Source: Pseudomonas graminis (GTDB lineage: Bacteria > Pseudomonadota > Gammaproteobacteria > Pseudomonadales > Pseudomonadaceae). Taken from it: a stretch of DNA of 64,000 nt. Positions 24,467-33,985 of the stretch are shown piece after piece; within the stretch, counting starts at the first letter, position 1; each line of letters starts with the position of its first letter. The stretch covers positions 62,001-126,000 of the forward strand of contig NZ_MDEN01000068.1 in the NCBI RefSeq assembly GCF_001705435.1. The letters are read 5' to 3'. Made by a program: the position numbers and the translations under genes. Below the pieces are notes generated by a model. It searched no databases and was not told the DNA's origin. It saw only the letters and a list, made by a program, of their open reading frames with translations.

Positions 24467-25358
24467 CAACAATGCCCGCGAGACCCCTGAGGGCTCAGCC
24501 GGGGTCGAAATCGAGACCCGGCGCGAGCTGGAACGCTTGCGCGCTGAAACTGACTCGCTGCGTGCCGAACTCGATGAAACCAATCAGGGCGTGCTTGCGC
24601 TGTACGCCGAGCTTGAAGATCAGGCCGACCAGCTGCGCGAGGCGTCGGACCTGAAGAGCCGTTTTCTGTCGTACATGAGCCATGAGTTCCGCACGCCCCT
24701 GGGCTCGATCCTCAGCATCGCCAGCCTGCTGTCCGACGAGCTGGACGGTCCGCTGGGTGCGGAACAGCACAAGCAGGTGGCGTTCATCAGTACGGCGGCC
24801 CGCGAATTGAGCGACATGGTTGACGACCTCCTTGACCTGGCGAAGATCGAAGCGGGCCGGATCAGCATTTCGCCGGCGTGGTTCGACATGTTCGATCTGT
24901 TTTCGGCACTGCGTGGCATGTTCCGGCCCATCGTCGACACCTCCGCCGTGGACCTGATCTTCGAAGAGCCGGTGGGCCTGCCACGGCTCTATACCGATGA
25001 CCAGAAGCTCGCGCAGATCCTGCGCAACTTCATTTCAAATTCCCTGAAATTTACCCAGCGCGGTGAAGTGCGCGTGTCGGCGCGGCTGGAGTCGGAGGAC
25101 TCGATTCGCTTTGCCGTGACTGACACCGGCATCGGCATTCCCCAGGAACTCCATGGCGCGCTGTTCGAAGACTTCATTCAGGTCGACTCGCCGCTGCAAA
25201 AACGCCTGCGCGGAACAGGGTTGGGCTTGTCCCTGTGCAAACGCTTCGCCGAATTGCTCGGTGGCCGCGTCGGTGTGGACAGCGAGCCCGGTGTGGGCTC
25301 GACATTCTACGTGGTGATTCCGCTGGCGCTGACTCAGGAGCCTGCCGATGAAGCCTGA
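24459..25358 (+). CDS. Sensor histidine kinase of the stressosome operon
   Basis: A 299-residue soluble histidine kinase without membrane segments. Seen: N-terminal coiled coil ETRRELERLRAETDSLRAEL, H-box FLSYMSHEFRTPLGS with His75, N-box ILRNFISNSLKFT, and G boxes FAVTDTGIGIP and LRGTGLGLSL. The long coiled coil and lack of any sensor domain suggest that it takes its input from the stressosome proteins. It overlaps the phosphatase upstream and the hybrid kinase downstream, its likely phosphotransfer partner. Confidence 0.9.
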   Translation: MTDNNARETPEGSAGVEIETRRELERLRAETDSLRAELDETNQGVLALYAELEDQADQLREASDLKSRFLSYMSHEFRTPLGSILSIASLLSDELDGPLGAEQHKQVAFISTAARELSDMVDDLLDLAKIEAGRISISPAWFDMFDLFSALRGMFRPIVDTSAVDLIFEEPVGLPRLYTDDQKLAQILRNFISNSLKFTQRGEVRVSARLESEDSIRFAVTDTGIGIPQELHGALFEDFIQVDSPLQKRLRGTGLGLSLCKRFAELLGGRVGVDSEPGVGSTFYVVIPLALTQEPADEA

Positions 25359-27288
25359 AACCCGGCTGCTGATCGTCGATGACAACACCGCGACCCGCTA
25401 TGCCCTGCGTCGCCGCCTGGAGCGTCAGGGTTTCGTGGTGTCGGAGGCGGGCACCGGCACCGAAGGACTCGCGCTGCTTGAAGAGCGCTTGCCGGACGCG
25501 TTGATTCTCGACGTCAACCTGCCCGACATGAGCGGCTTCGACATTGTCCGCCAGCTGCGCGCTGCACCACGGACGGCGCTGTTACCGGTGGTGCATGTGT
25601 CGGCCGCATCGATCCAGACCGGCGATATCGTCACCGGACTGGAAGCGGGCGCCGACGCCTATCTGGTGCACCCGGTGGACCCCGACGTGCTGCTGGCGAC
25701 ACTGCGCACGCTGTTGCGGGTGCGTGACACCGAGCACGCCCTGCGCGACAGCGAAGAACGTTTTCGCGAGATTTTCGCTAACGTCTCGGCCCCGATCGCG
25801 GTCATGGACGGCAACCTGAAAGTCCACGAAGCCAACCACGCCTTTGCTCAGTTGCTCGGGCAGGACGCCGGGGACCATTCGGTGCTGCGCAGCTTCAGTG
25901 AAGATCAGGGCTCTGCGCTGGACGGGCTGCGTGAGGCGCTGGCGACGGGCGAGCGCTGGATGGGCACCCTGAGCATGCGGGTCAAGGGCGAACTGCGCGA
26001 GACCGAGTGGCAGGTTTCGCCGTACCGGGTCACCGGCATGAGCCTGGTGTTCATCGAAGACGTGACCGAGCACCGCCGCCGCGAACAGTCGCATTTGCAG
26101 CAGCTGGACTCGGTCAACAGTCGGCTCGCCCACGAAGTGGCCGAGCGTGCGCGGACCGAAGAGCAATTGCTGCAGGCGCAGAAAATGGACGCCATCGGCA
26201 AGCTCACCGGCGGCATCGCCCACGACTTCAATAACCTGTTGACCGGCATCGTCACCGGCCTTGAGCTGGTCAAGAAGCGCACCGAAGACGGCCGCACGGA
26301 AAAGGTTCTGGTCTACGCCGATGCCGCACTGGCCTCGGCAAAAAGCGCGTCGGCGCTGACCCACCGTCTGCTGGCCTTCGCTCGCCAGCAGCCCCTCGAC
26401 ACCCGCGCGTCAGACGTCAATCAGTACGTGCGCTCCCTTGAGGACTTGCTCGGCCGCACCATCGGCAAGGGCATCTCCCTGACCCTTGAGCTGACCTCGC
26501 GCAGCGCTGTGGCCATGGTCGACGCAGGCCAGCTGGAAAGCGCCTTGCTCAATCTGGTGATCAATGCCCGTGACGCCATGCCGGCGGGCGGCAATATCTG
26601 GATCAGCACCTTCGAAACCTATTCCCAGGGCCATTCGCGCATGGCGGATGGTGCCTACATTGCCCTGACCGTGCGCGATGATGGCGTCGGCATCGAGCAC
26701 CACCTGATCGACAAGGTGTTCGACCCGTTTTTCACCACCAAGCCCATCGGCCAGGGCACCGGCCTGGGCCTGTCGACGATCTACGGTTTCGCCCGGCAGT
26801 CGGGGGGCGACGTGCAGATTCGCAGCGTCGTCGGCCACGGCACCGAAGTGACCCTGATGCTGCCGGCGGCAGACATACAGAGCGTCGAACCTCAGCAGCC
26901 CGCTGCCGTGGCGGCGCCGGGGGCAGGGGAGCATGTGCTGATCGTCGAAGACACGGCGTCGGTGCGCATGTTCGTCAATGAAGTGCTCACCGATGCCGGG
27001 TACCGCTGCACCCCGGTGGCGGATGTCACCACGGCACTGTCGTGTCTGGAAAGCGACGCCACCATCGACCTGCTGCTGACCGATGTCGGAATGCCTGAGA
27101 TGAACGGTCGCGAGGTCGCGCAGCGGGGGCGTGTCTGGCGTCCGGACCTGCCGGTGCTGTTCATGACTGGCTATGCGGAGAACGCCCTCAATCGGCAGGA
27201 TTTCCTGGGCGAACGGATGGATATGGTCCTGAAACCTTTCCACTTGGCGGATTTTTTGTCGAAAGTGCGCGCGATGCTCGATTCCTGA
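25348..27288 (+). CDS. Hybrid kinase REC-PAS-HisKA-HATPase-REC
   Basis: A 646-residue cytoplasmic hybrid kinase. Domains in order: receiver 1-120 (Asp55 in LILDVNLPDMSG), PAS about 140-245, HisKA with His292 in GGIAHDFNNLL, HATPase to about 510 (G box GQGTGLGLST), and a C-terminal receiver with Asp579 in LLLTDVGMPEMNG. Closing the stressosome operon, it could accept phosphate from the upstream kinase and pass it on to another relay. The GGIAHDFNNLL H-box is typical of this hybrid class. No DNA-binding domain is present, so the final regulator lies elsewhere. Confidence 0.9.
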   Translation: MKPETRLLIVDDNTATRYALRRRLERQGFVVSEAGTGTEGLALLEERLPDALILDVNLPDMSGFDIVRQLRAAPRTALLPVVHVSAASIQTGDIVTGLEAGADAYLVHPVDPDVLLATLRTLLRVRDTEHALRDSEERFREIFANVSAPIAVMDGNLKVHEANHAFAQLLGQDAGDHSVLRSFSEDQGSALDGLREALATGERWMGTLSMRVKGELRETEWQVSPYRVTGMSLVFIEDVTEHRRREQSHLQQLDSVNSRLAHEVAERARTEEQLLQAQKMDAIGKLTGGIAHDFNNLLTGIVTGLELVKKRTEDGRTEKVLVYADAALASAKSASALTHRLLAFARQQPLDTRASDVNQYVRSLEDLLGRTIGKGISLTLELTSRSAVAMVDAGQLESALLNLVINARDAMPAGGNIWISTFETYSQGHSRMADGAYIALTVRDDGVGIEHHLIDKVFDPFFTTKPIGQGTGLGLSTIYGFARQSGGDVQIRSVVGHGTEVTLMLPAADIQSVEPQQPAAVAAPGAGEHVLIVEDTASVRMFVNEVLTDAGYRCTPVADVTTALSCLESDATIDLLLTDVGMPEMNGREVAQRGRVWRPDLPVLFMTGYAENALNRQDFLGERMDMVLKPFHLADFLSKVRAMLDS

Positions 27289-27447
27289 CGCGAATGGGTG
27301 GGTTTTTTTGGCGTAAACACCCAATTCGGAGTATTTGACCGGGCCGGTTTTTGTTACCGTGAGCGCCATTCCCACCCGTGCCACCCCCCGGGGGCACATA
27401 TTGCCGACGCCGTTTGCCCAAACGCTGAAGGTTGAAGGAGCCAAACC

Positions 27448-29703
27448 TTGACCCTCACCGACGATTTCCTCCAGAGCGCGATAGACAAGTGCGCCCAGGA
27501 ACCGATCCAGATCCCCGGAAGCATTCAGCCCCAGGGCTTTTTGCTGGTCATCAATGAAGCGGCCTCGACGGTCATTCAGGTCAGCGCCAATGTCAGTGAC
27601 TGGCTTGGCCTTGATCCACAGTCGTTGATTGGCGTGGCGCTTTCCAATGTGTTCGCCGAACACGAATTGCTGCTCGAGCGCTTGCGGGCGCTGCCGGATG
27701 AAGAGCAAAACCCCTTTCACCTGGGTGAAGTGCGCTTTCTGCAGGGCTCAAGAGCCGGTCAGCCGATGACCATGATGGTGCATCGTCATGATCAGGTGCT
27801 GATGGCCGAGTTCGAGCCGGCCGGCGACATGAGCACCGCCTATGGCAATGTGTACCCGCTGATTCGCGGGTTCATCAGCCGGATGAGCGTTGACGAAAGC
27901 ATTGAAGCGCTGTGCCAGCGTTCGGTGGCCGAGGTCAAGCGCATCACCGGTTTCGGCCGGATTCTTGCCTACCACTTCGACGCCGACGGCAACGGCCTGG
28001 TCAACGCCGAAGTGGCTGATCAGGGTTATGAGAGCATGCTTGGCCTGAGCTTCCCGGCGTCCGACATACCGGCCCAGGCTCGAAGGATGTACCTGGCCAA
28101 CCGGATCCGTGTGATCGAAGACGTCGACTACCAGGCATCGCCGCTGATACCCGCTTACAACCCGTTGACGGGCGCGCCGCTGGACATGACCTTCGCCACG
28201 TTGCGCAGCGTATCCCCCGTGCATCTGCAGTACATGCGCAACATGCAGACGATGGCCTCGATGTCGATCTCCATCGTGGTGCGCGGGCAGTTATGGGGCT
28301 TGATTTCCTGCCACCACGCCACGCCGCGGCGGGTCAGCTTCCAGACCCGCACGGCGTGTGAGTTGCTGGGCAGCGTCTTGTCCCTGCAGCTCGAGAGCAA
28401 GGAAGCCCACGCCGACAACCAGCGCATGCTCAGCCTGCGTCGGCAGATCGTGCAGATGCTCGCGGCGATGGCCGACCTCGACAGCGTGACCGGCGGCCTG
28501 CGCGCCATGCCCGACGTGTTGCTGGGTTTTGTCGGTGCGAGCGGGGCGGCGGTGATTTCCGGCGCCAGCGTCGATGTCTACGGCGAAACCCCCGAGCGCG
28601 AACAGATCGTCAAGCTCGCCGGCTGGTTGAGCGGTCGCGATCCCCACGAGGTCTTCCGCTCCGACAACGTTAGTCGCGACATCCCCGAGCTGCCGGTGCT
28701 GGCCAAATCGGTCAGCGGTGTGCTGGCGACGGCGATCTCCGAGCTGCATTCCAACTTCATTATCTGGTTCCGCCCCGAGCAGACCCGTGTCGTGAACTGG
28801 GCCGGCAAACTGGAAAAAAGTGTCACCCCGAGCGGGTCGCTGAGCCCACGCCACAGCTTCGCCTTGTGGCAGCAGACGGTGCGTGGGTTTTCCCGGCCCT
28901 GGGACGACATGGATTGCGAGGCCGTGGTCGAGCTGCGTGCGGCGGTGCTGGGCATCGTCCTGCGCAAGGCTGAAGAAATGGCTGCCCTGGCCGATGAGTT
29001 GAAGAAATCCAATAAAGAGCTCGAAGCATTTTCCTACAGCGTGTCCCACGATTTGCGCGCGCCGTTGCGCCACATTGCCGGCTACGCTGAGTTGTTGAGC
29101 GACATTGAAGGCAGCAAGCTGTCCGACCGAGGCGTCCGCTTCCTCGAAAACATCAGTGATTCGGCGCGGTTCGCCGGTACGCTGGTCGACAACCTGCTGA
29201 GCTTTTCGCAGATGGGCCGGTCGGCGATGCGCTTTTCCGACGTCGACCTCAATGCCATGGTCGAGTCGATTCGCCGGGAAATGCTGCCCGACTACGAAGG
29301 CCGCGCGCTGGAGTGGAAAGTCCTAGAGTCGTTGCCCGTGGTGATCGCCGACGCCGCCTTTCTCCACCTGGCGATGCGCAACCTGCTGTCCAACGCGATC
29401 AAGTACACCCGTAAACAGGACCCGGCCGTGATCGAGGTGGGCAGTTACGAGGAAGACGACAGGATCGTGGTCTACATCCGCGACAACGGCGTGGGCTTCG
29501 ACATGGCCTACGCCAGCAAGCTGTTTGGCGTGTTCCAGCGCTTGCATCGCATGGAGGAATTCGAAGGCACCGGCATTGGCCTGGCCAGTGTCCGCCGGAT
29601 TATCGAACGCCATGACGGCACCGTGTGGGCCCATAGCCAGCTGGGCCATGGCGCCACTTTTTACTTTGCGCTGCCCAAGCGCGGTTTGACCGTAACTCTT
29701 TGA
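27448..29703 (+). CDS. bphP: Bacteriophytochrome histidine kinase
   Basis: A 751-residue red/far-red photoreceptor kinase. Seen: N-terminal chromophore region with Cys15 in DKCAQEPIQIPGSIQPQG (biliverdin attachment), PAS, GAF (about 150-320, with LSFPASDIPAQARRMY), PHY (with WGLISCHHATPRRVSFQTR around 285-303), HisKA with His534 in YSVSHDLRAPLRH, and HATPase with GTGIGLASVRR. The start is TTG at 27448, supported by GAAGGAG. A single-domain response regulator follows at once. No heme oxygenase (bphO) is in the window, so biliverdin must come from an enzyme encoded elsewhere. Confidence 0.95.
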   Translation: MTLTDDFLQSAIDKCAQEPIQIPGSIQPQGFLLVINEAASTVIQVSANVSDWLGLDPQSLIGVALSNVFAEHELLLERLRALPDEEQNPFHLGEVRFLQGSRAGQPMTMMVHRHDQVLMAEFEPAGDMSTAYGNVYPLIRGFISRMSVDESIEALCQRSVAEVKRITGFGRILAYHFDADGNGLVNAEVADQGYESMLGLSFPASDIPAQARRMYLANRIRVIEDVDYQASPLIPAYNPLTGAPLDMTFATLRSVSPVHLQYMRNMQTMASMSISIVVRGQLWGLISCHHATPRRVSFQTRTACELLGSVLSLQLESKEAHADNQRMLSLRRQIVQMLAAMADLDSVTGGLRAMPDVLLGFVGASGAAVISGASVDVYGETPEREQIVKLAGWLSGRDPHEVFRSDNVSRDIPELPVLAKSVSGVLATAISELHSNFIIWFRPEQTRVVNWAGKLEKSVTPSGSLSPRHSFALWQQTVRGFSRPWDDMDCEAVVELRAAVLGIVLRKAEEMAALADELKKSNKELEAFSYSVSHDLRAPLRHIAGYAELLSDIEGSKLSDRGVRFLENISDSARFAGTLVDNLLSFSQMGRSAMRFSDVDLNAMVESIRREMLPDYEGRALEWKVLESLPVVIADAAFLHLAMRNLLSNAIKYTRKQDPAVIEVGSYEEDDRIVVYIRDNGVGFDMAYASKLFGVFQRLHRMEEFEGTGIGLASVRRIIERHDGTVWAHSQLGHGATFYFALPKRGLTVTL

Positions 29704-29722
29704 GTGTCGAAGGAGACGCCCA

Positions 29723-30184
29723 GTGCTAAAGCCCATTCTTCTGGTGGAAGACAACCCCAACGACCTCGAGCTCACGCTCGTCGCCCTTGAACGCAGCCAG
29801 TTGGCCAATGAAGTGATCGTGCTGCGCGACGGTGCCGAAGCCCTTGATTACCTGCTGCGCCGCAACCACCATCATGATCGTGTGGTCGGCAATCCGGCGG
29901 TGATGCTGCTGGACCTGAAACTGCCGAAAGTCGATGGCCTTGAAGTGCTCAAGCTCATTCGCGAAACCGAGGAACTGCGCAGCATTCCCGTGGTGATGCT
30001 GACGTCTTCGCGCGAAGAACCCGACCTGGATCGCGCCTATTCGCTGGGTGTGAACGCTTACGTGGTCAAACCGGTCGAATTCAAGGAATTCGTCTCGGCG
30101 ATCTCGGACCTTGGCGTGTTCTGGGCAGTATTGAACGAGCCACCACCGGGTTCCCTGCGACTCGCACGCCGCCCGGGCTCCTGA
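29723..30184 (+). CDS. Single-domain response regulator (phytochrome-associated)
   Basis: A 153-residue receiver-only response regulator of the Rcp1 type that usually partners phytochrome kinases. Seen: acidic pocket VEDNPND, phosphoacceptor Asp64 in LLDLKLPKVDG, Thr/Ser in VMLTSSREE, and Lys in YVVKPVEF. The start is GTG at 29723 with GAAGGAG before it, 19 bases after bphP. The C-terminal 20 residues are Pro/Arg-rich and likely disordered. With no output domain it probably shuttles phosphate or binds a protein partner such as the next hybrid kinase. Confidence 0.92.
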   Translation: MLKPILLVEDNPNDLELTLVALERSQLANEVIVLRDGAEALDYLLRRNHHHDRVVGNPAVMLLDLKLPKVDGLEVLKLIRETEELRSIPVVMLTSSREEPDLDRAYSLGVNAYVVKPVEFKEFVSAISDLGVFWAVLNEPPPGSLRLARRPGS

Positions 30185-30252
30185 ATCCGGCTTCTGCTGG
30201 CCTGCGTAAACCCGCTTCGCGCAAGCCCTTACTGGAACAATGACTTTTATCC

Positions 30253-32628
30253 ATGTCGTTATCGCAGCTTAAATTGCTTTTGGTCGAAGACAGTTCGCTC
30301 GACGCCGAGCTGATTCTGCTCACCCTCGAAAACAGCGGGTTGAAGATCGACGCCACGTTGGTCTACAACCATCAGGACGTTGAGCGCGAACTGGCCGCCG
30401 CGCGTTTTGACCTCATTCTCAGCGACTACCTGTTGCCCGGCTCGTCCGGCGCGGACGTGCTCAACAGCGCGCTGCGCCTGGCGCCGAAGACCCCGTTCAT
30501 TTTTCTCTCCGGAATCTTCGGCGAGCAGCATGCGGTCGAGATGATGCGCATGGGCGCCATCGATTACGTCCTCAAGCAGAACATGAAAATGCTGCCCAAG
30601 GCGGTCATGCGCGCGGTGTCCGAGGTGCAGGAGCGGGAAAAGCGTCTGTACGCGGAGAAGACGCTGCAAGTCGCGGAAGTGCGCGCGCACCTGGCGATCG
30701 AAGCGGCCGACATGGGCGTCTGGACCTACGATCCGCGCACCGACACGCTGCTGTGGGACGAGCGCTGCAAAGCGCTTTATGGCGTTGGCGCCGACACCAC
30801 CGTCAGCCTGGCCCTCATGTTTCTGCTCTGTCACCCGGACGACCGCGATCACTTGCACAGCAAGGTCATGGCCGCGCTGACGGTGGACACCTCATTCCAG
30901 ATCGAGCACCGGCTGATCACCGACGACGGCGAGGAGCGCTGGGTGTTCTCCAACGGCCGCTCGCTTTTCGAAGATGGCCAGTGCGTGCGCTTTACCGGCG
31001 TCATCCAAGACATCACCGAACGCAAGCACGCCACCGAGGCGCTGCATCAACTCAACGACATTCTCGGCGAACGCGTCGTCCAGCGAACCCGCGAGCGTGA
31101 CCGCACCTGGGAGCTGTCCAGGGAGTTGCTCGGCGTGCTGCATTTCGACATGACGCCGATCGCGCTCAACCCGGCGTGGGAGTCGACCCTCGGCTGGAGC
31201 CGCGACGAGGTCGGTCGCCAGCCGTTGAGCGAGCTGATTCACCCGGATGATCTGGCGGCCACGCTGCGCGAGACCGCCAGTATTGCCGAAGGCCATGTCT
31301 CGACTCGTTTCGTCAACCGCATGCGCCACGCCGACGGGGGATTCCGCTGGTTGTCCTGGACCATCGTGCCGGACGACGGCCTGATGTACGCCGCGGTCCG
31401 CGACATCACCGGCGAGCGCGCCGTGGTGGACGAACTGGCGGCGACCAACAAGCGTCTGCGCGATCAGATCAAAGAGCGCGAACGCGTCGAGGCCGCGTTG
31501 CAGCAGATGCAGCGGCTGGAGGTGGTCGGCCAGTTGACGGCCGGCGTCGCCCACGACTTCAACAACCTGCTGACGGTGATCCTGACCAGCGCGAATTTCC
31601 TCAGCCGGGACTTGGAAAAAGGCGTGTTTACCAAGTCTCCGCAGCGCTTGCAGAACATCCGCGAAGCGGGCGAGCGGGGCGCCAAGCTCACCAGTCAGCT
31701 GCTGTCGTTCTCCCGTCGCCAGCGTCTGGAGCCCGTTGCTCTGAACCTCAACGACACCATCGACGGCATGCGCGAGCTGCTCGGTCGTGCCCTGGGCGGC
31801 AGCGTCTGGGTGGAAACCGAACTGGCCGAGGACCTGTGGAGTGCGTTGGTCGACCCGACGCAGACCGAGATGATCATCCTCAACTTGGCGATCAACGCCC
31901 GGGACGCCATGCCCCAGGGCGGGCAATTGCGCCTGAGCACCTGGAACGAGATGGTCTATCGCCTGCCGCAGCGTCCCGAAGATCCGGAGCCCGGCGCGTA
32001 TGTGGTGTTGTCGGTGAGCGACTCCGGCTGCGGCATGAGCCCGGAGGTCCTGGCCAAGGCCTTCGAACCCTTCTTCACCACTAAGGCGGTGGGCAAGGGG
32101 TCGGGGCTGGGCCTGGCGCAGGTGTTCGGTTTTGCCAAGCAGTCCGGTGGCGGCGTGAGCATCGACACCGCTGAAAACGCCGGGACCACGCTGCGGGTGT
32201 ATCTCCCGAGCGTTGCCCGCATGGCGGTCCCGGTGGTCAGCGCGTCCGACATGCCCGGCCGCGCCGACGCCGATGACAAGCACCGCACGATTCTGCTGGT
32301 CGACGACGACCCGGCCGTGCGGTCGGTGACCTCGATGATGCTGGTGTCGCTGGGGTATTCGGTGGTCGAAGCCGACAGCGGCGACGAAGCGCTGAAGAAG
32401 CTCGACCCCGGCATCGAACTGCTTCTGACCGACTTCGCCATGCCCAACATGACCGGTGGCGAGCTGGCAGAAATTGTCCGCCGTGACCACCCGGCACTGC
32501 CGATCATGTTCATCACCGGCTTCGCCGATATCGACATCCTCGACGTCGACCCGAAACTGATCGTGCAAAAGCCCTACAAGGAAGAAGAGCTGGCCAAGAA
32601 ACTGGCCCGGGTCTTGATGAAAGCGTAG
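30253..32628 (+). CDS. Hybrid kinase REC-PAS-PAS-HisKA-HATPase-REC
   Basis: A 791-residue cytoplasmic hybrid kinase. Domains: receiver with Asp58 in LILSDYLLPGSSG; PAS 1 about 145-265, with the PAC end FTGVIQDITERKHA; PAS 2 about 285-395; HisKA His434 in GVAHDFNNLL; HATPase with KGSGLGLAQVFGF; C-terminal receiver Asp727 in LLLTDFAMPNMTGG. It follows the phytochrome response regulator by 68 bases on the same strand. The three genes probably form a light-signalling relay. The layout parallels the hybrid kinase that ends the stressosome operon, which suggests duplication of an ancestral REC-PAS-kinase-REC gene. Confidence 0.9.
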   Translation: MSLSQLKLLLVEDSSLDAELILLTLENSGLKIDATLVYNHQDVERELAAARFDLILSDYLLPGSSGADVLNSALRLAPKTPFIFLSGIFGEQHAVEMMRMGAIDYVLKQNMKMLPKAVMRAVSEVQEREKRLYAEKTLQVAEVRAHLAIEAADMGVWTYDPRTDTLLWDERCKALYGVGADTTVSLALMFLLCHPDDRDHLHSKVMAALTVDTSFQIEHRLITDDGEERWVFSNGRSLFEDGQCVRFTGVIQDITERKHATEALHQLNDILGERVVQRTRERDRTWELSRELLGVLHFDMTPIALNPAWESTLGWSRDEVGRQPLSELIHPDDLAATLRETASIAEGHVSTRFVNRMRHADGGFRWLSWTIVPDDGLMYAAVRDITGERAVVDELAATNKRLRDQIKERERVEAALQQMQRLEVVGQLTAGVAHDFNNLLTVILTSANFLSRDLEKGVFTKSPQRLQNIREAGERGAKLTSQLLSFSRRQRLEPVALNLNDTIDGMRELLGRALGGSVWVETELAEDLWSALVDPTQTEMIILNLAINARDAMPQGGQLRLSTWNEMVYRLPQRPEDPEPGAYVVLSVSDSGCGMSPEVLAKAFEPFFTTKAVGKGSGLGLAQVFGFAKQSGGGVSIDTAENAGTTLRVYLPSVARMAVPVVSASDMPGRADADDKHRTILLVDDDPAVRSVTSMMLVSLGYSVVEADSGDEALKKLDPGIELLLTDFAMPNMTGGELAEIVRRDHPALPIMFITGFADIDILDVDPKLIVQKPYKEEELAKKLARVLMKA

Positions 32629-32707
32629 GTCCGAAATGGTGGGGCCGAAGGCAGGCCCCCACTGAAAGCATTGCGTGCAACCAATCTAACTGTTGGCGAC
32701 CACAAAC

Positions 32708-32741
32708 TGTGGGACCGGCTTTAGCCGGGAATGCGTCGGTT
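32708..32741. repeat. Single REP sequence
   Basis: GTGGGACCGGCTTTAGCCGGGAAT between the second hybrid kinase and the FKBP gene, lying in the convergent gap with no facing partner. Confidence 0.8.
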
Positions 32742-32784
32742 GCCATACCGCAAAGCGTCGGATGAATATCGCTCGCAAACCACC

Positions 32785-33126
32785 TCAATCATCCCGCGTC
32801 AGCACTTCCAGCAATTCAATCTCAAAGATCAGATTCGAATGGGGTTTGATGTGCGCCCCCATCGAGCGCTCGCCGTACGCCAGCGCTGCAGGCACTGACA
32901 GCTTGCGTTTGCCACCGACCTTCATGCCCATCAGCCCGATGTCCCAGCCCTTGATCACCCGCCCGGTGCCGATCACGCACTGAAACGGCTTGCCGCGCGC
33001 CCAGGAGGAATCAAACACGGTGCCGTCTTCGAGGGTGCCGGTGTATTGGGTGGTGATCAGCGCGCCTTTGACGACGGCCTTGCCGGTGCCTTCCAGCAGA
33101 TCGAGGATGCTCAGTTCTTCATTCAT
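32785..33126 (-). CDS. FKBP-type peptidyl-prolyl cis-trans isomerase
   Basis: A 113-residue single-domain FKBP. Seen: ITTQYTGTLEDGTVFDSS, then FQCVIGTGRVIKGWDIGLMGMKVGGKRKL, and the C-terminal LIFEIELLEVL, all standard for the family. No signal peptide, so a cytoplasmic folding catalyst. Two possible ATG codons stand at the start; 33126 is used. It faces the hybrid kinase gene convergently. Confidence 0.93.
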   Translation of the reverse strand: MNEELSILDLLEGTGKAVVKGALITTQYTGTLEDGTVFDSSWARGKPFQCVIGTGRVIKGWDIGLMGMKVGGKRKLSVPAALAYGERSMGAHIKPHSNLIFEIELLEVLTRDD

Positions 33127-33199
33127 GTTCAGGTGTCCACAGAGAGAGGGGCGGGATGCGGGTCGGCCAGGCGCCTGACTGGCCTGGCCGGCGGATTGG

Positions 33200-33778
33200 C
33201 TAGGTCAAATCGTGCAGGTCTCGCCCGAGAGGTGGGCTCAGCGACCATTCGGAAAACTGTACCCTCAAGCCTTGCCGCTCCGGTGTGCAGCACATAGGGC
33301 CTACCGCATAGCGATCCGCCTCTGGAAAGGGAGCAAGTCTGAGCAGCGGCCAAGTCAGTCCGTCTGTGGAGTATTGCAAGCGCAGCACTCCGCCGGACAC
33401 GGTCACCCGAAGCCAGAAATCGGTGGGGTCGCCAGGAAAGCGGCTGGGCGCCCAGTCCGACGTGCCTCGTGTCAGCACGCTGCTGATCATGGGCATTCCA
33501 TCGTTATATTCGATTCCTGCCTTGAGCCAGGTCTCCTCATCGAGCCTGACCATGATTCCCGCCTGGTCATAGAGCTCACGAAAATCGGCATTCACTCTGA
33601 CTTGAGCGGTGAAACCTCCAGTGATCTCAAACCCTAGGAAATGTCCGCTGTCTCGAATGAAGCCATAATGGGTCTCACGCCAGAAGTCGGTCTGGAGGTC
33701 AGTGAAAACCTCTAACCTGTGGCCAGTAGAGATTTGGCAGCGGCTCGGCCGGTTCAGCCATTTAGCAGCCTGCCACAT
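33200..33778 (-). CDS. DUF1349 domain protein
   Basis: A 192-residue concanavalin-like beta-sandwich protein of the DUF1349 family. Seen: LQTDFWRETHYGFIRDSGHF, FTAQVRVNADFRELYDQAGIMVR, WLKAGIEYNDGM, and WPLLRLAPFPEADRYAVGPMCC, which follow the family pattern. The frame is open to 33940, with other ATG codons at 33847 and 33805; I prefer 33778, where family members begin (MWQAAKWLNRP). The fold is common among carbohydrate-binding proteins, but the role is unknown. A terminator for the upstream dehydrogenase overlaps the long extension. Confidence 0.75.
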   Translation of the reverse strand: MWQAAKWLNRPSRCQISTGHRLEVFTDLQTDFWRETHYGFIRDSGHFLGFEITGGFTAQVRVNADFRELYDQAGIMVRLDEETWLKAGIEYNDGMPMISSVLTRGTSDWAPSRFPGDPTDFWLRVTVSGGVLRLQYSTDGLTWPLLRLAPFPEADRYAVGPMCCTPERQGLRVQFSEWSLSPPLGRDLHDLT

Positions 33779-33890
33779 TGACGCTTCATCGCTCTGACTG
33801 GCCATTTCAATCTGCTTTTTATCCACCAGGCTAACCCCTCCATTCATAGCTAAATCCAGCCGTGCCAACGCTCCAGGCGTGTCACAGGGC

Positions 33891-33929
33891 AAAAAAAACG
33901 GCGCGGCCCTCACAGGGTCGCGCCGTTTT
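33891..33929 (-). terminator. Rho-independent terminator of the aldehyde dehydrogenase gene
   Basis: On the minus strand a GC-rich stem, ACGGCGCGACCCT paired with GGGCCGCGCCGT, is followed by a run of T (AAAAAAAA on plus at 33891-33898). It lies about 57 bases past the dehydrogenase stop. Confidence 0.85.
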
Positions 33930-33985
33930 CGTGGGTCCAAGGCATCAGACCCAACGCGTCGGACCTGACGAATCAGGCCCCATCA

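Noticed and set aside
30892..32568. A 558-codon minus-strand frame opposite the second hybrid kinase
   Set aside because: The kinase has complete REC, PAS, HisKA and HATPase motifs. The antisense frame has shadow-like composition.
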